Assembly: GCA_004553625.1 (NCBI GenBank)
Contig: SFKX01000025.1
Span: forward strand, 1 to 35,014
Direction: 5' to 3'
DNA from: Clostridiales bacterium
Lineage (GTDB): Bacteria > Bacillota_A > Clostridia > Oscillospirales > Oscillospiraceae
Length of the DNA stretch: 35,014 bases
A model generated the notes under the pieces. The model did not search any database and was not told the DNA's origin. It saw only the letters and a program-made list of their open reading frames with translations. The translations under genes were made by a program, and so were the position numbers. Positions 23,683 to 30,992 of the stretch are shown here, piece after piece; positions within the stretch are counted from its first letter, which is position 1, and the number at the start of each line of letters is the position of its first letter.

Positions 23683-24108
23683 ATGGCTGCATATATGAGA
23701 AAGACGGGGATCCTCCCCGTCTGCACCAATAACGAGGCCCGGGCCTACTTCGCCGGCAAGGGCCTCACCTATGCTGACGTGACCGAGGGCGACATCCTCA
23801 CCCTGGTCATGCTGCTGAACAAGCACATCAAGAAGGCCAACGCAGACTGCGAGACCTCGATGGGCTCCATGTACCTGAGCCGCCGGATCGACCTCAAACG
23901 GAAGACCAACGGCACCCTGATCAGCTGCTTCCTCTACGTCAACAGCCACTACTTCGAGCGCCGGGAGTGCATCAGCTTCAACGCTGACGGCTGGATCGGC
24001 TTCGCCGGCTGGGCTGACCAGGGCAACACCAACCCCATTTTACGAGCATTTATCGAGTGGTGCGACGTGCTCGCTGCCACCAAAGAAAAGGAGGACGCAC
24101 AAGTATGA
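23683..24108 (+). CDS. Hypothetical early protein
   Basis: 141 residues behind AAGGAGGTGGCGGACTG. A compact, mixed alpha/beta protein with TNNEARAYFAGKGLTYADVTEGDI and a later RECISFNADGWIGFAGWADQGN; no motif is recognised. It overlaps the next gene (ATGA) in the early operon. Confidence 0.75.
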   Translation: MAAYMRKTGILPVCTNNEARAYFAGKGLTYADVTEGDILTLVMLLNKHIKKANADCETSMGSMYLSRRIDLKRKTNGTLISCFLYVNSHYFERRECISFNADGWIGFAGWADQGNTNPILRAFIEWCDVLAATKEKEDAQV

Positions 24109-24317
24109 CCCGTTTCAAATTTTATTCCAATTATCTCGCCTGCCTGCTGGGCACTCTGATCGTCTTCGAGCTCTGCTGGATCGGCGCCAAGTACGTCATC
24201 GAGGGCGAGGTGGTCCACACCTGCCTCGACCACTTCATCGCCGTGTGCGGCTCGTTTTACCTCACCCGCGACACCATGAAGCTCTGGCTGAAACTCCAGA
24301 AGAAAGTCCAGCACTAA
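24105..24317 (+). CDS. Small membrane protein
   Basis: 70 residues from ATG 24105, which overlaps the preceding stop. A hydrophobic span (YLACLLGTLIVFELCWIGAKYVI, about 10-32) and a second weaker one (HFIAVCGSFYLT) suggest one or two membrane passes with a basic C-terminus. Possibly superinfection exclusion or host modulation, from position only. AAGGAGGACG lies upstream. Confidence 0.65.
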   Translation: MTRFKFYSNYLACLLGTLIVFELCWIGAKYVIEGEVVHTCLDHFIAVCGSFYLTRDTMKLWLKLQKKVQH

Positions 24318-24333
24318 GGAAAGGAGGACAAGC

Positions 24334-24540
24334 ATGAAAGTAAACACGAAACTGCTCCAGCAGAAGATCAAGGACTCCGGTCTAAAGATGGGCTTCATCG
24401 CCGAAAAGCTGGGACGCTCTCGCCAAGCTCTGAGTGACAAGATCCAGGGCAAGACCGAGTTCCTGCCAAGCGAGATCCGAATCCTCTGCGAGCTGCTTCA
24501 TCTCTCTGACGATGACCGTCGGCTAATTTTTTTAATCTAA
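24334..24540 (+). CDS. Cro-like helix-turn-helix protein
   Basis: 68 residues, MKVNTKLLQQKIKDSGLKMGFIAEKLGRSRQALSDKIQG: a single XRE/Cro-type helix-turn-helix with a short C-terminal helix. AAGGAAAGGAGG precedes it. It is the only other DNA-binding regulator in the early operon and is followed at once by a copy of the operator palindrome, which suggests it binds the same operator family and counteracts the repressor. Confidence 0.82.
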   Translation: MKVNTKLLQQKIKDSGLKMGFIAEKLGRSRQALSDKIQGKTEFLPSEIRILCELLHLSDDDRRLIFLI

Positions 24541-24542
24541 AG

Positions 24543-24559
24543 GTAGAATATTTTTCTAC
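24543..24559. promoter_or_regulatory. Operator O3 inside the early operon
   Basis: GTAGAATATTTTTCTAC is an inverted repeat (GTAGAA / TTCTAC around five bases; the flanking G24542 and C24560 also pair). It matches O1 in both half sites and lies between the Cro-like gene and the next gene, 19 bases before its start. Confidence 0.72.
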
Positions 24560-24577
24560 CACCGAAGGAGGACACAC

Positions 24578-24781
24578 ATGGGAAGAAAGAACAGACAGCG
24601 CAAGCCGGAGCCCTTCAAATGCTGCGAGACCTGCGCCAATATGCAACCGATAGGCGAAGGCGATCACATCTGTGACGCCTGCTGCAGTCACGATGGCAGC
24701 CCGACCGCTCTCGTCCTGGAGAGCTACATGCCGGCCGACGACTATTTCATCTGCGGAGGAAGCAGGTGGACGCCACAATGA
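24578..24781 (+). CDS. Small cysteine-rich (zinc-ribbon-like) protein
   Basis: 67 residues behind GAAGGAGGACACAC. KCCETCANMQPIG and HICDACCSHDG give two CxxC-type pairs, so a structural zinc is likely. The remainder (SYMPADDYFICGGSRW) adds another Cys. It overlaps the methyltransferase start. The function is unknown; it may bind nucleic acid or be an adaptor. Confidence 0.68.
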   Translation: MGRKNRQRKPEPFKCCETCANMQPIGEGDHICDACCSHDGSPTALVLESYMPADDYFICGGSRWTPQ

Positions 24782-25353
24782 GCGCCACCAACCGAGGCGG
24801 CGAGCGCAAGGCCTACGACTTCTACGCCACGCCGCCGGAAACCATCCGCAGCTTCCTGGCCAACTTCGACGGCATCAGCTCCGGCGACCGCATCCTGGAG
24901 CCATCGGCCGGAAATGGCCAGATCATCAAAGTGCTGAGGGAGAGCGGCTACGACAACCGGATCGACGCCGTGGAGCTGCGACCGGAGGAACAGACCACCC
25001 TGGAGGCTCTGGCCGATAACGTCACCATCGGGAGCTTCTTCGACTACGACCCCGGCTGCGGCTACGATGTCATCATAGGCAACCCGCCCTACAGCATGGC
25101 CCTGGAGTTTATCAACAAGAGCCTGGAGCTGTTGCACCCTGGAGGCCTGCTGATCTTCCTGCTCCGGACGAACTTCCTGGAGAGCGAGAAGCGCTTCAAG
25201 TGGTGGCAGGAGCACCCGCTCAGCGGTCTCTATACCCTGCACAAGCGTCCCAGCTTCACAGGCCGAGGCACCGACGCCACCAGCTACTCCTGGTTTGTGT
25301 GGGAGCTGGGGGGGACCGGCTGCGTAGGTCATCAGACCATCAAAACCATCTAA
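24778..25353 (+). CDS. DNA N6-adenine methyltransferase-like protein
   Basis: 191 residues from ATG 24778, in ATGA overlap with the previous gene; a GTG at 24766 with GGAGGA five bases upstream is an alternative start. Motif I (DRILEPSAGNGQIIKVL, SAM binding) is near residues 38-52 and the catalytic NPPY (motif IV) is at about 102-105 within DVIIGNPPYSMALEF. It lacks a separate target-recognition domain and no restriction nuclease is next to it, so it is an orphan methyltransferase, perhaps protecting phage DNA or altering gene expression. Confidence 0.85.
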   Translation: MSATNRGGERKAYDFYATPPETIRSFLANFDGISSGDRILEPSAGNGQIIKVLRESGYDNRIDAVELRPEEQTTLEALADNVTIGSFFDYDPGCGYDVIIGNPPYSMALEFINKSLELLHPGGLLIFLLRTNFLESEKRFKWWQEHPLSGLYTLHKRPSFTGRGTDATSYSWFVWELGGTGCVGHQTIKTI

Positions 25354-25366
25354 GGAGGACAAGCGC

Positions 25367-25498
25367 ATGGAAGACATTGACCTGACAATGCTGGCCCGAT
25401 CGGCCTACCGGGCGATCCTGAGAAGCATGGAAGCCGCAGAGGCCGAGGAGTCTGAGACTGTGAAGGAGGTGGTGCCTATGGCTGCACAAAAAGATTGA
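25367..25498 (+). CDS. Small acidic early protein
   Basis: 43 residues, MEDIDLTMLARSAYRAILRSM followed by an EAAEAEESETVKEVV acidic stretch. TAAGGAGGACAAGCGC gives a strong start. No family is recognised. It closes the early block before the replication genes. Confidence 0.6.
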   Translation: MEDIDLTMLARSAYRAILRSMEAAEAEESETVKEVVPMAAQKD

Positions 25499-25571
25499 GC
25501 CCCGGAGCTAATGCCCCGGAGCCCAAGAGAACACAGTCCTATTATAACACAAACAAGGAGGAAATAAAAGC

Positions 25572-26021
25572 ATGAAGATCACCGTTGAATTTGCAAATCT
25601 GGACGAGTTCCAGAAGTACATGGGCCAGACCGCACCCGCCCCGGCAAGGGATGACAAGCCGGACCCCAACCGCGTGACCGGCGACGCCCCGGCACCTGCA
25701 CCCGCCGAGGCCGTCCAGGAGCCCCAGGAAGCGCCCGAAGCCCCTGACCCTAAGAAGAACACCAAGAAGGCCGAAAAGGCCGCCCCTGCGGAAGCTGAGC
25801 CCGTTCCTGAGCCTGCTGACGACGCTGCACCCGCAGAAGTGACCGAGGACTTCCGCATCGTCGTCCGCAAGCAGCTCGCAGCCCTCAACAAGAAGTGCGG
25901 CTACAACCGCGCGGCGGAACTCATCAACGAGCAGACCGGCAAGGGCAAGCTCACCGAGGTCGCACTCGCTGACCTGCCGAAGCTCATGGAAGCAGCAAAG
26001 GAGGAAACCAATGCCGACTAA
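25572..26021 (+). CDS. Pro/Ala-rich protein preceding the DUF2800 nuclease
   Basis: 149 residues. A short N-terminal beta segment (MKITVEFANLDEFQKYMG) and a compact C-terminal helical region (FRIVVRKQLAALNKKCGYNRAAELI) are joined by about 75 residues of Pro/Ala/Glu/Lys low complexity. AAGGAGGAAATAAAAGC precedes it and it overlaps the next gene by 11 bases. Proteins of this layout are common before DUF2800 in Clostridia phages. The function is unknown; the disordered linker suggests a tether in the replication complex. Confidence 0.75.
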   Translation: MKITVEFANLDEFQKYMGQTAPAPARDDKPDPNRVTGDAPAPAPAEAVQEPQEAPEAPDPKKNTKKAEKAAPAEAEPVPEPADDAAPAEVTEDFRIVVRKQLAALNKKCGYNRAAELINEQTGKGKLTEVALADLPKLMEAAKEETNAD

Positions 26022-27177
26022 GCACGCCCGCTGCTCCGCGTCGGCCGCGTACCGCTGGATCAACTGCCCCGGATCCGTCGCCCTGTCTGATCAGTGTCCG
26101 GATTCCGGCTCCAGCAGCTACGCCGACGAGGGAACAGTCGCACACAACCTGGCCGAGCTGAAGCTCCGCCACGCTCTGCACGAGATCACCGACGCCCAGT
26201 ACAAGAAGTGCCTGGCCAAGATCCAGCAGGACGACTACTACAACGGCGAGATGGACGAGGCCACCGACTTCTATGTCGAGACCGTCCTGGAGGAGTTCGC
26301 CGCAGCCGGCGAAGGCGCCGAGCTGATGATCGAGCAGCGCCTCGATCTTTCCCAGTGGATCCCGGAGGGCTTCGGCACTTCCGACGCCGTGATCATCGGC
26401 GGCAGAATGATCCAGGTCATCGACCTGAAGTACGGCAAAGGTATCAAGGTCGAGGTCAAGAACAACCCCCAGTTCCGCCTCTACGGCCTGGGCGCCGTCT
26501 CTCTGTTCGGCGATCTCTACGACTTCGACACAGTGAAGACCACCGTCGTGCAGCCCCGCCTCGATCACGTTGACAGCGAGGTCGTCATCCTGAAGGAGCT
26601 GCTGCTCTGGGGCGAGGAGGAAGTCGCGCCCCGCGCCATCATGGCCATGGAGGGCTCCGACTATTTCATGGCCGGCGACTGGTGCCGCTTCTGCCCGGCG
26701 AAGGCCCGCTGCCGCAAGCGTGCCGAGTTCAACCTGGAGCTGGCCCGGATGGAGTTCCAGAAGCCCCCGCTGCTCTCCAACGAGGAGATCGGCGAAGTGC
26801 TGGCCAAGGCCGAGCACCTGAAGAAGTGGGCCGAGGAGGTCAGCGCCTACGCTCTGGAGCAGGCCCTGGCCGGTGAGCACTACGACGGCTGGAAGCTGGT
26901 CGAAGGCCGCAGCAACCGCAAGTACGCAGACGAGATCCAGGTGGCCGACAAGCTGAAGGCCGCCGGCTTCGACGAGGCGATGCTCTACCAGCGCAAGCTC
27001 TACGGCATCACCGAGATGGAGAAGCTCGTCGGCAAGAAGAAGCTGGCCGCCACCCTGGGCGACCTGCTGATCAAACCCGCAGGCAAGCCGGTCCTCGTGC
27101 CGGAGTCTGATAAACGCGAAGCCATCAACACAACCGAAGCGGCTCAGGCCGACTTCACCACCGGCGACGAGGTCTGA
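26011..27177 (+). CDS. DUF2800 protein (PD-(D/E)XK nuclease, RecB/Cas4-like)
   Basis: 388 residues. Catalytic-type motifs are in order: EGTVAH near residue 35, GTSDAVII (about 125), VIDLKYGKG (about 140, the D-x-K pair) and NNPQFRLYG. Cys19 in INCPGS and the cluster WCRFCPAKARC (about 224-234) are spaced like the four ligands of the iron-sulfur nucleases. The protein is expected to be a DNA exonuclease acting with the adjacent DUF2815 ssDNA-binding protein in recombination or replication. The iron-sulfur part is inferred from cysteine placement. Confidence 0.85.
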   Translation: MPTKHARCSASAAYRWINCPGSVALSDQCPDSGSSSYADEGTVAHNLAELKLRHALHEITDAQYKKCLAKIQQDDYYNGEMDEATDFYVETVLEEFAAAGEGAELMIEQRLDLSQWIPEGFGTSDAVIIGGRMIQVIDLKYGKGIKVEVKNNPQFRLYGLGAVSLFGDLYDFDTVKTTVVQPRLDHVDSEVVILKELLLWGEEEVAPRAIMAMEGSDYFMAGDWCRFCPAKARCRKRAEFNLELARMEFQKPPLLSNEEIGEVLAKAEHLKKWAEEVSAYALEQALAGEHYDGWKLVEGRSNRKYADEIQVADKLKAAGFDEAMLYQRKLYGITEMEKLVGKKKLAATLGDLLIKPAGKPVLVPESDKREAINTTEAAQADFTTGDEV

Positions 27178-27248
27178 TCATGGGCCTGGGCGCTGAGTAT
27201 ATAAACGACCATCTTTACGAGCTTACACATTATAAGGAGGATTATAAA

Positions 27249-27797
27249 ATGTCTACTACCAAAGTTATCACCGGAAAAGTTCGTTTCAGCTATGTGAACA
27301 TCTTCAAGAGCCGCGCCTTCCAGGCTGGCCAGGACGCCAAGTACAGCGTGTGCCTGCTGATCCCTAAAGAGGACAAGGCCACCATCAAGAAGATCAAGGC
27401 AGCCATCGACGCAGCTGTCCAGGACGGCATCAGCTCCAAGTGGGGCGGCAAGAAGCCCGCCAACCTGAAGCAGCCTCTGCGCGACGGCGACGCCGAGCGT
27501 GCCGATGAGGCTCCTGAGTACGAGGGTATGTACTTCCTCAACTGCAACAGCACCCAAAAGCCCGGCATCGTGGACAAGGATCTGAACGAGATCCTGGACC
27601 CCGACGAGGTCTACTCCGGCTGCTGGGGCCGCGCCTCCATCAACTTCTTCCCCTTCAACACCAACGGCAACAAGGGCATCGGCGTCGGCCTGAATAACAT
27701 CCAGAAGCTGAAGGACGACGACCGCCTGGGCGCTGCTCGCGCTTCCGCCGAGTCCGACTTCGGCGGAGACGACTTTGAGGACGACGAGGACTTCTAA
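27249..27797 (+). CDS. DUF2815 single-stranded DNA-binding protein
   Basis: 182 residues from ATG 27249 with ATAAGGAGGATTATAAA before it; the ATG at 27180 lacks a site and is rejected. VITGKVRFSYVNIFKS, KYSVCLLIPKEDKATI and GCWGRASINFFPFNTNGNKG are the conserved OB-fold blocks of DUF2815. The C-terminus is strongly acidic (GGDDFEDDEDF), like phage T7 gp2.5 and bacterial SSB tails that contact polymerase and helicase. It lies between the nuclease and polymerase genes. Confidence 0.87.
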   Translation: MSTTKVITGKVRFSYVNIFKSRAFQAGQDAKYSVCLLIPKEDKATIKKIKAAIDAAVQDGISSKWGGKKPANLKQPLRDGDAERADEAPEYEGMYFLNCNSTQKPGIVDKDLNEILDPDEVYSGCWGRASINFFPFNTNGNKGIGVGLNNIQKLKDDDRLGAARASAESDFGGDDFEDDEDF

Positions 27798-27810
27798 GGA
27801 GGACATACAG

Positions 27811-29784
27811 ATGCACCGAGTTATGGGCGTGGATATAGAAACCTATAGCTCCGTGGATCTGACCGAGGCGGGCGTCTACGCCTACGTGGAGGCGCCTGAC
27901 TTCGACATCCTGCTCATCTCGTACATCTTCGACGACTGGGGCGAGGACGACGTCAAGACCATCGACTGCTTCGATGCTGATCCTGACATGATGGCCGAGT
28001 TCTGCGAGGCCCTCCTCGACCCCCAGATCGTCAAGACCGCCTTCAACGCGAACTTCGAGCGCACCTGTCTGGCCAAGTGGCTCCGGAAGCCCATGCCGCC
28101 GGAAGAGTGGCGCTGCACAATGGTCAAGGCGCTGACGCTGGGCCTGCCTGGCAACCTGGCAGGCGCCGGCGAGGCGCTGGGCCTTCCTCCCGAGAAGCTG
28201 AAGGACCCCCAGGGCAAGGCCCTGATCCAGTTCTTCTCGAAGCCGTGCAAGCCGACCCGAACCAACGGCCAGAGGACGCGCAACCTCCCGCAGCATGACC
28301 CGGCCAAGTGGCAGCTCTACAAGGGCTACAACCGGCAGGACGTCGTGACAGAGCAGGAGATCCTACGGAAGCTATCCATCTACAAGACACCGGAGTCAGA
28401 GCAGGAGCTCTGGGCTCTGGACCAACACATGAACGACAACGGCGTGGCGCTCGACATCCCCATGGTCGAGAAGATCGTCGAGTATGACACCCGGCGCCGG
28501 CAGGAGCTCCAGGAGGAAGCCCAGGAGCTCACCGGACTGAAAAACCCGAACAGCCTGGCCCAGCTGAAGCGCTGGCTCGCAGAGCAGGGCGTGGAGATGA
28601 CCAGCGTTACCAAGGACACCATCGCCGAAGCGCTGCGAGATCCGGAGCTCCCGGACGTCGTCCGGAGAGTGCTGGAGATCCGCACCGCCCTGGGCAAGAC
28701 CAGCGTGGCCAAGTACAGCACGATGCTGGTGGCACACTGCCGGGATCACCGACTGCGAGGCATCCTTCAGTTCTACGGCGCCAACCGCTCCGGACGCTGG
28801 GCAGGCCGCCTGGTGCAGACGCACAACCTGGCCAAGAACACGCTGCCGGATCTGGCTCTGGCCCGCGAGCTGGCGGCCGAGGGAGACTTCGAGACCATGG
28901 GCACTCTGTTCGGCGAGACGGCCTTCGTCTTCTCCGAGCTGATCCGGACGGCCTTCATCCCATCAGAGGGCTGCCGCTTCGTGGTCTCTGACTTCTCGGC
29001 CATCGAGGCCCGCGTGCTGGCGTGGATCGCCGGCGAGGAATGGACCCTGGAGGCTTTCCGGCAGGGAAAGGACATCTACTGCGAGACCGCCTCCATGATG
29101 TACCACGTGCCCGTGGAAAAGCACGGAGCCAACAGCCACCTCCGCCAGAAGGGCAAGGTCGCCGTGCTGGCCTGCGGCTACCAGGGCGGCGTCGGCGCCA
29201 TGAAGCGTATGGACAAAGGCGGCACCATCCCGGAGGACGAGCTCCAGAGCGTCGTGGACCAGTGGCGGGGGGCCAACCCAAACGTGGTGAAGCTCTGGCG
29301 CAACTGCGAGCTGGCAGCCAGGACAGTCATCGAGGAACACCGCACCGTCCGGCTGAAGAACGGCATCGCCTTCGGCTACATCAACAGCAACCTGTTCATC
29401 AAGCTGCCCAGCGGCCGGAAGCTCTGCTACTGGAACACCCGCCTGAAGATGGACCCGAGGGACGGCCGCGAGCACATCGTCTACATGGGAGTCAATCAGG
29501 AAACCAAGCAATGGGGAGAGACTGAGACCTACGGCGGCAAGCTGGTCGAGAACATCACCCAAGCCATCGCCAGAGACTGCCTGGCCATATCCATGCAGAG
29601 GGTCGCAGCTCTGGGCTATAACATCGTGATGCACGTCCACGATGAGATGATCGTTGACGTGCCGGTCGAAGACACCGACGCACTGGCGCGGATCAACGCC
29701 TGCATGGGCAAAGAGATCCCATGGGCGCCAGGTTTACCACTACGGGGCGACGGCTACGAGACCCCGTTCTACATGAAAGACTAA
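27811..29784 (+). CDS. Family A DNA polymerase
   Basis: 657 residues from ATG 27811 behind TAAGGAGGACATACAG. The 3'-5' exonuclease motifs are present: VDIET (D8/E10), FNANFERT (about 78) and YNRQDV (about 172). The polymerase domain has motif A DFSAIEARVLAWIAGE (about 393), motif B RQKGKVAVLACGYQGG (about 443) and motif C HVHDEM (about 608). A 5'-nuclease domain is absent, as in most phage PolA proteins. It is the replicative polymerase of the phage, next to the ssDNA-binding protein and upstream of VapE. Confidence 0.95.
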   Translation: MHRVMGVDIETYSSVDLTEAGVYAYVEAPDFDILLISYIFDDWGEDDVKTIDCFDADPDMMAEFCEALLDPQIVKTAFNANFERTCLAKWLRKPMPPEEWRCTMVKALTLGLPGNLAGAGEALGLPPEKLKDPQGKALIQFFSKPCKPTRTNGQRTRNLPQHDPAKWQLYKGYNRQDVVTEQEILRKLSIYKTPESEQELWALDQHMNDNGVALDIPMVEKIVEYDTRRRQELQEEAQELTGLKNPNSLAQLKRWLAEQGVEMTSVTKDTIAEALRDPELPDVVRRVLEIRTALGKTSVAKYSTMLVAHCRDHRLRGILQFYGANRSGRWAGRLVQTHNLAKNTLPDLALARELAAEGDFETMGTLFGETAFVFSELIRTAFIPSEGCRFVVSDFSAIEARVLAWIAGEEWTLEAFRQGKDIYCETASMMYHVPVEKHGANSHLRQKGKVAVLACGYQGGVGAMKRMDKGGTIPEDELQSVVDQWRGANPNVVKLWRNCELAARTVIEEHRTVRLKNGIAFGYINSNLFIKLPSGRKLCYWNTRLKMDPRDGREHIVYMGVNQETKQWGETETYGGKLVENITQAIARDCLAISMQRVAALGYNIVMHVHDEMIVDVPVEDTDALARINACMGKEIPWAPGLPLRGDGYETPFYMKD

Positions 29785-29797
29785 GGAGGACACATAA

Positions 29798-30445
29798 ATG
29801 AAAATCACTCGAAACATAAACATTGAGACCAACGACATCCAGATCGGCGACCGCATCCAGGTCGGCCACTATACCGCCACCTGCCAGAAGCTGCCCGAGG
29901 AGGGCCTGGCTCTGTTCTTCCTGGATCAGTATCTGGACAAGGCCATGCAGATGAACAAAAAGAGCACCAACGCGGGCGGCTACGACGCCAGCGATCTCCG
30001 CAAAGCGCTGAACAGCGGCAAGATCCTCGACGAGTTCGCGACCCTGGAGCTGGTGCCCTTCAAGAACGGCGACCTGCTCCGCCTGCCATTCTACGGCGAG
30101 CTGTTCGGGCACGACGACTGGTACAACTCCGTCGACGTGGAGCCTGACGACTGCGAGCAGTGGCCTCTGATGAAGGAACGCGCCAACCGCGTCGCAGAAT
30201 GCAAGGGCAGGAGCTACGAGTGGGGATGGCTCCAAAACATCCGCCAGGGGTCCGCGGCGGATTTCTGCTTGGTCGACGACGGCGGCTATGCCAGCTACTG
30301 GGGCGCCTCGCACTCCATCGGCGTCCGCCCGGTTTTCCTGATCAAAAGGTCCGCGACGTATTTCTGCCGAGTCAACGGCTATGGTCCTGCCTATGACTGG
30401 GACGCCTCGATCTCCATCGGCGGCCGCCCGGTTTTCCTGATATAA
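29798..30445 (+). CDS. DUF6273-like DGR target with two tandem variable repeats
   Basis: 215 residues behind TAAGGAGGACACATAA. The N-terminal part (NIETNDIQIGDRIQVG, GGYDASDLRKALNSG, FKNGDLLRLPFYGELFG) matches the DUF6273 layout, a C-type-lectin-like fold used by gut DGRs. WGWLQNIRQGSAADF begins variable repeat 1, ending SIGVRPVFLI (to about residue 182). Instead of stopping, the frame continues with KRSATYF into repeat 2, ending SIGGRPVFLI and stop. The repeats are 99 bp apart. A phage target gene in the replication region, far from the tail genes, is unusual; the product may be a secreted or displayed binding protein, or act inside the cell. No signal peptide is seen. Confidence 0.85.
   Translation: MKITRNINIETNDIQIGDRIQVGHYTATCQKLPEEGLALFFLDQYLDKAMQMNKKSTNAGGYDASDLRKALNSGKILDEFATLELVPFKNGDLLRLPFYGELFGHDDWYNSVDVEPDDCEQWPLMKERANRVAECKGRSYEWGWLQNIRQGSAADFCLVDDGGYASYWGASHSIGVRPVFLIKRSATYFCRVNGYGPAYDWDASISIGGRPVFLI
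30251..30337 (+). repeat. DGR variable repeat 1 (VR1)
   Basis: Ungapped 87-bp match to the TR (16111-16197) with 16 differences; 15 are at TR adenines (15 of 23 adenines changed) and one is T to G. The 3' 20 bases CTCCATCGGCGTCCGCCCGG are identical to the TR. The pattern is diagnostic of adenine-specific mutagenic retrohoming. Confidence 0.93.
30350..30436 (+). repeat. DGR variable repeat 2 (VR2)
   Basis: A second 87-bp match in frame, 12 bases after VR1. It has 18 differences from the TR, 13 at TR adenines and 5 at other bases, including one change in the GC-rich 3' element (GTC to GGC). It has more non-adenine change than VR1, so it is probably the older copy or a less active target. Confidence 0.85.
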
Positions 30446-30450
30446 ATCCC

Positions 30451-30467
30451 GGGGGCCTCGTGCCCCC
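30451..30467 (+). other. GC hairpin just downstream of VR2
   Basis: GGGGGC and GCCCCC pair around a CTCGT loop, beginning 14 bases after the end of VR2. DGR targets often carry a hairpin/cruciform close behind the VR that aids homing. It could also be a weak terminator, but no T-run follows. Confidence 0.6.
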
Positions 30468-30503
30468 CCGCCATAGACTATCTACAAAGCAAGGAGGACA
30501 ACG

Positions 30504-30992
30504 ATGGAGCCTATCACTATACGCTGGGAGACCGGCTACATGACCATCAACCCGGACGCCTTTTTCCCAACAAGTGCAGCCAGGATCCGGAAGCTCCTCC
30601 GGGTGGTCGCCCTGGACTTTGAGCATCAGGACGTCATCCGGATGCAGCTGGCCGGGGCCTGCGAGAGCCGAGCCCAGGAGCTCCTGGACGGCCGCAAGAG
30701 CCTCGCCAACGAGGCAGTAAACCACCACCAAAAAGCAGCGGACCTGGAGCCGCAGATCGAGACGGCCAAGCGCCGGATCACTACCCTCGGGGCCTGCATC
30801 AAAGAGCAGCCGAAGAAGGCCCGACAGCTGGGCTACCCTGAACGGCTGCACGAGGAGCGGGAGCAGCTGAAGAAGCTGACCGCCGAGCGCTCCGGAGCCC
30901 TCTCAGCCTTCCGGAAGAAAAAGCGCGAGTTCGAGGCCGCTGAGGCCACAGCTGAGAAATTAAGACAGAACGCGGAGGTGCTGAGACCATGA
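30504..30992 (+). CDS. Hypothetical coiled-coil protein upstream of VapE
   Basis: 162 residues behind GCAAGGAGGACAACG. A short N-terminal beta part (PITIRWETGYMTINPDAFFP) is followed by an almost continuous helix (about 40-160) with heptad-like charge pattern, including ETAKRRITTLGACIKEQ and ERLHEEREQLKKL. It overlaps the VapE start (ATGA). No function is recognised; co-expression with the primase/helicase suggests a replication accessory. Confidence 0.72.
   Translation: MEPITIRWETGYMTINPDAFFPTSAARIRKLLRVVALDFEHQDVIRMQLAGACESRAQELLDGRKSLANEAVNHHQKAADLEPQIETAKRRITTLGACIKEQPKKARQLGYPERLHEEREQLKKLTAERSGALSAFRKKKREFEAAEATAEKLRQNAEVLRP

Noticed and set aside
25499..25525. GCCCCGGAGC direct repeat as a terminator
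   Set aside because: The two copies are direct rather than inverted and no stable stem with a T-run forms.
25572..26021. Similarity of the Pro/Ala-rich protein to eukaryotic ribosome-biogenesis proteins
   Set aside because: Such labels arise from low-complexity Ala/Pro/Glu/Lys sequence; nothing specific supports that function.
27180..27248. Upstream start for the DUF2815 gene
   Set aside because: No ribosome-binding site before 27180, whereas 27249 has AAGGAGG at proper spacing and gives the family N-terminus.
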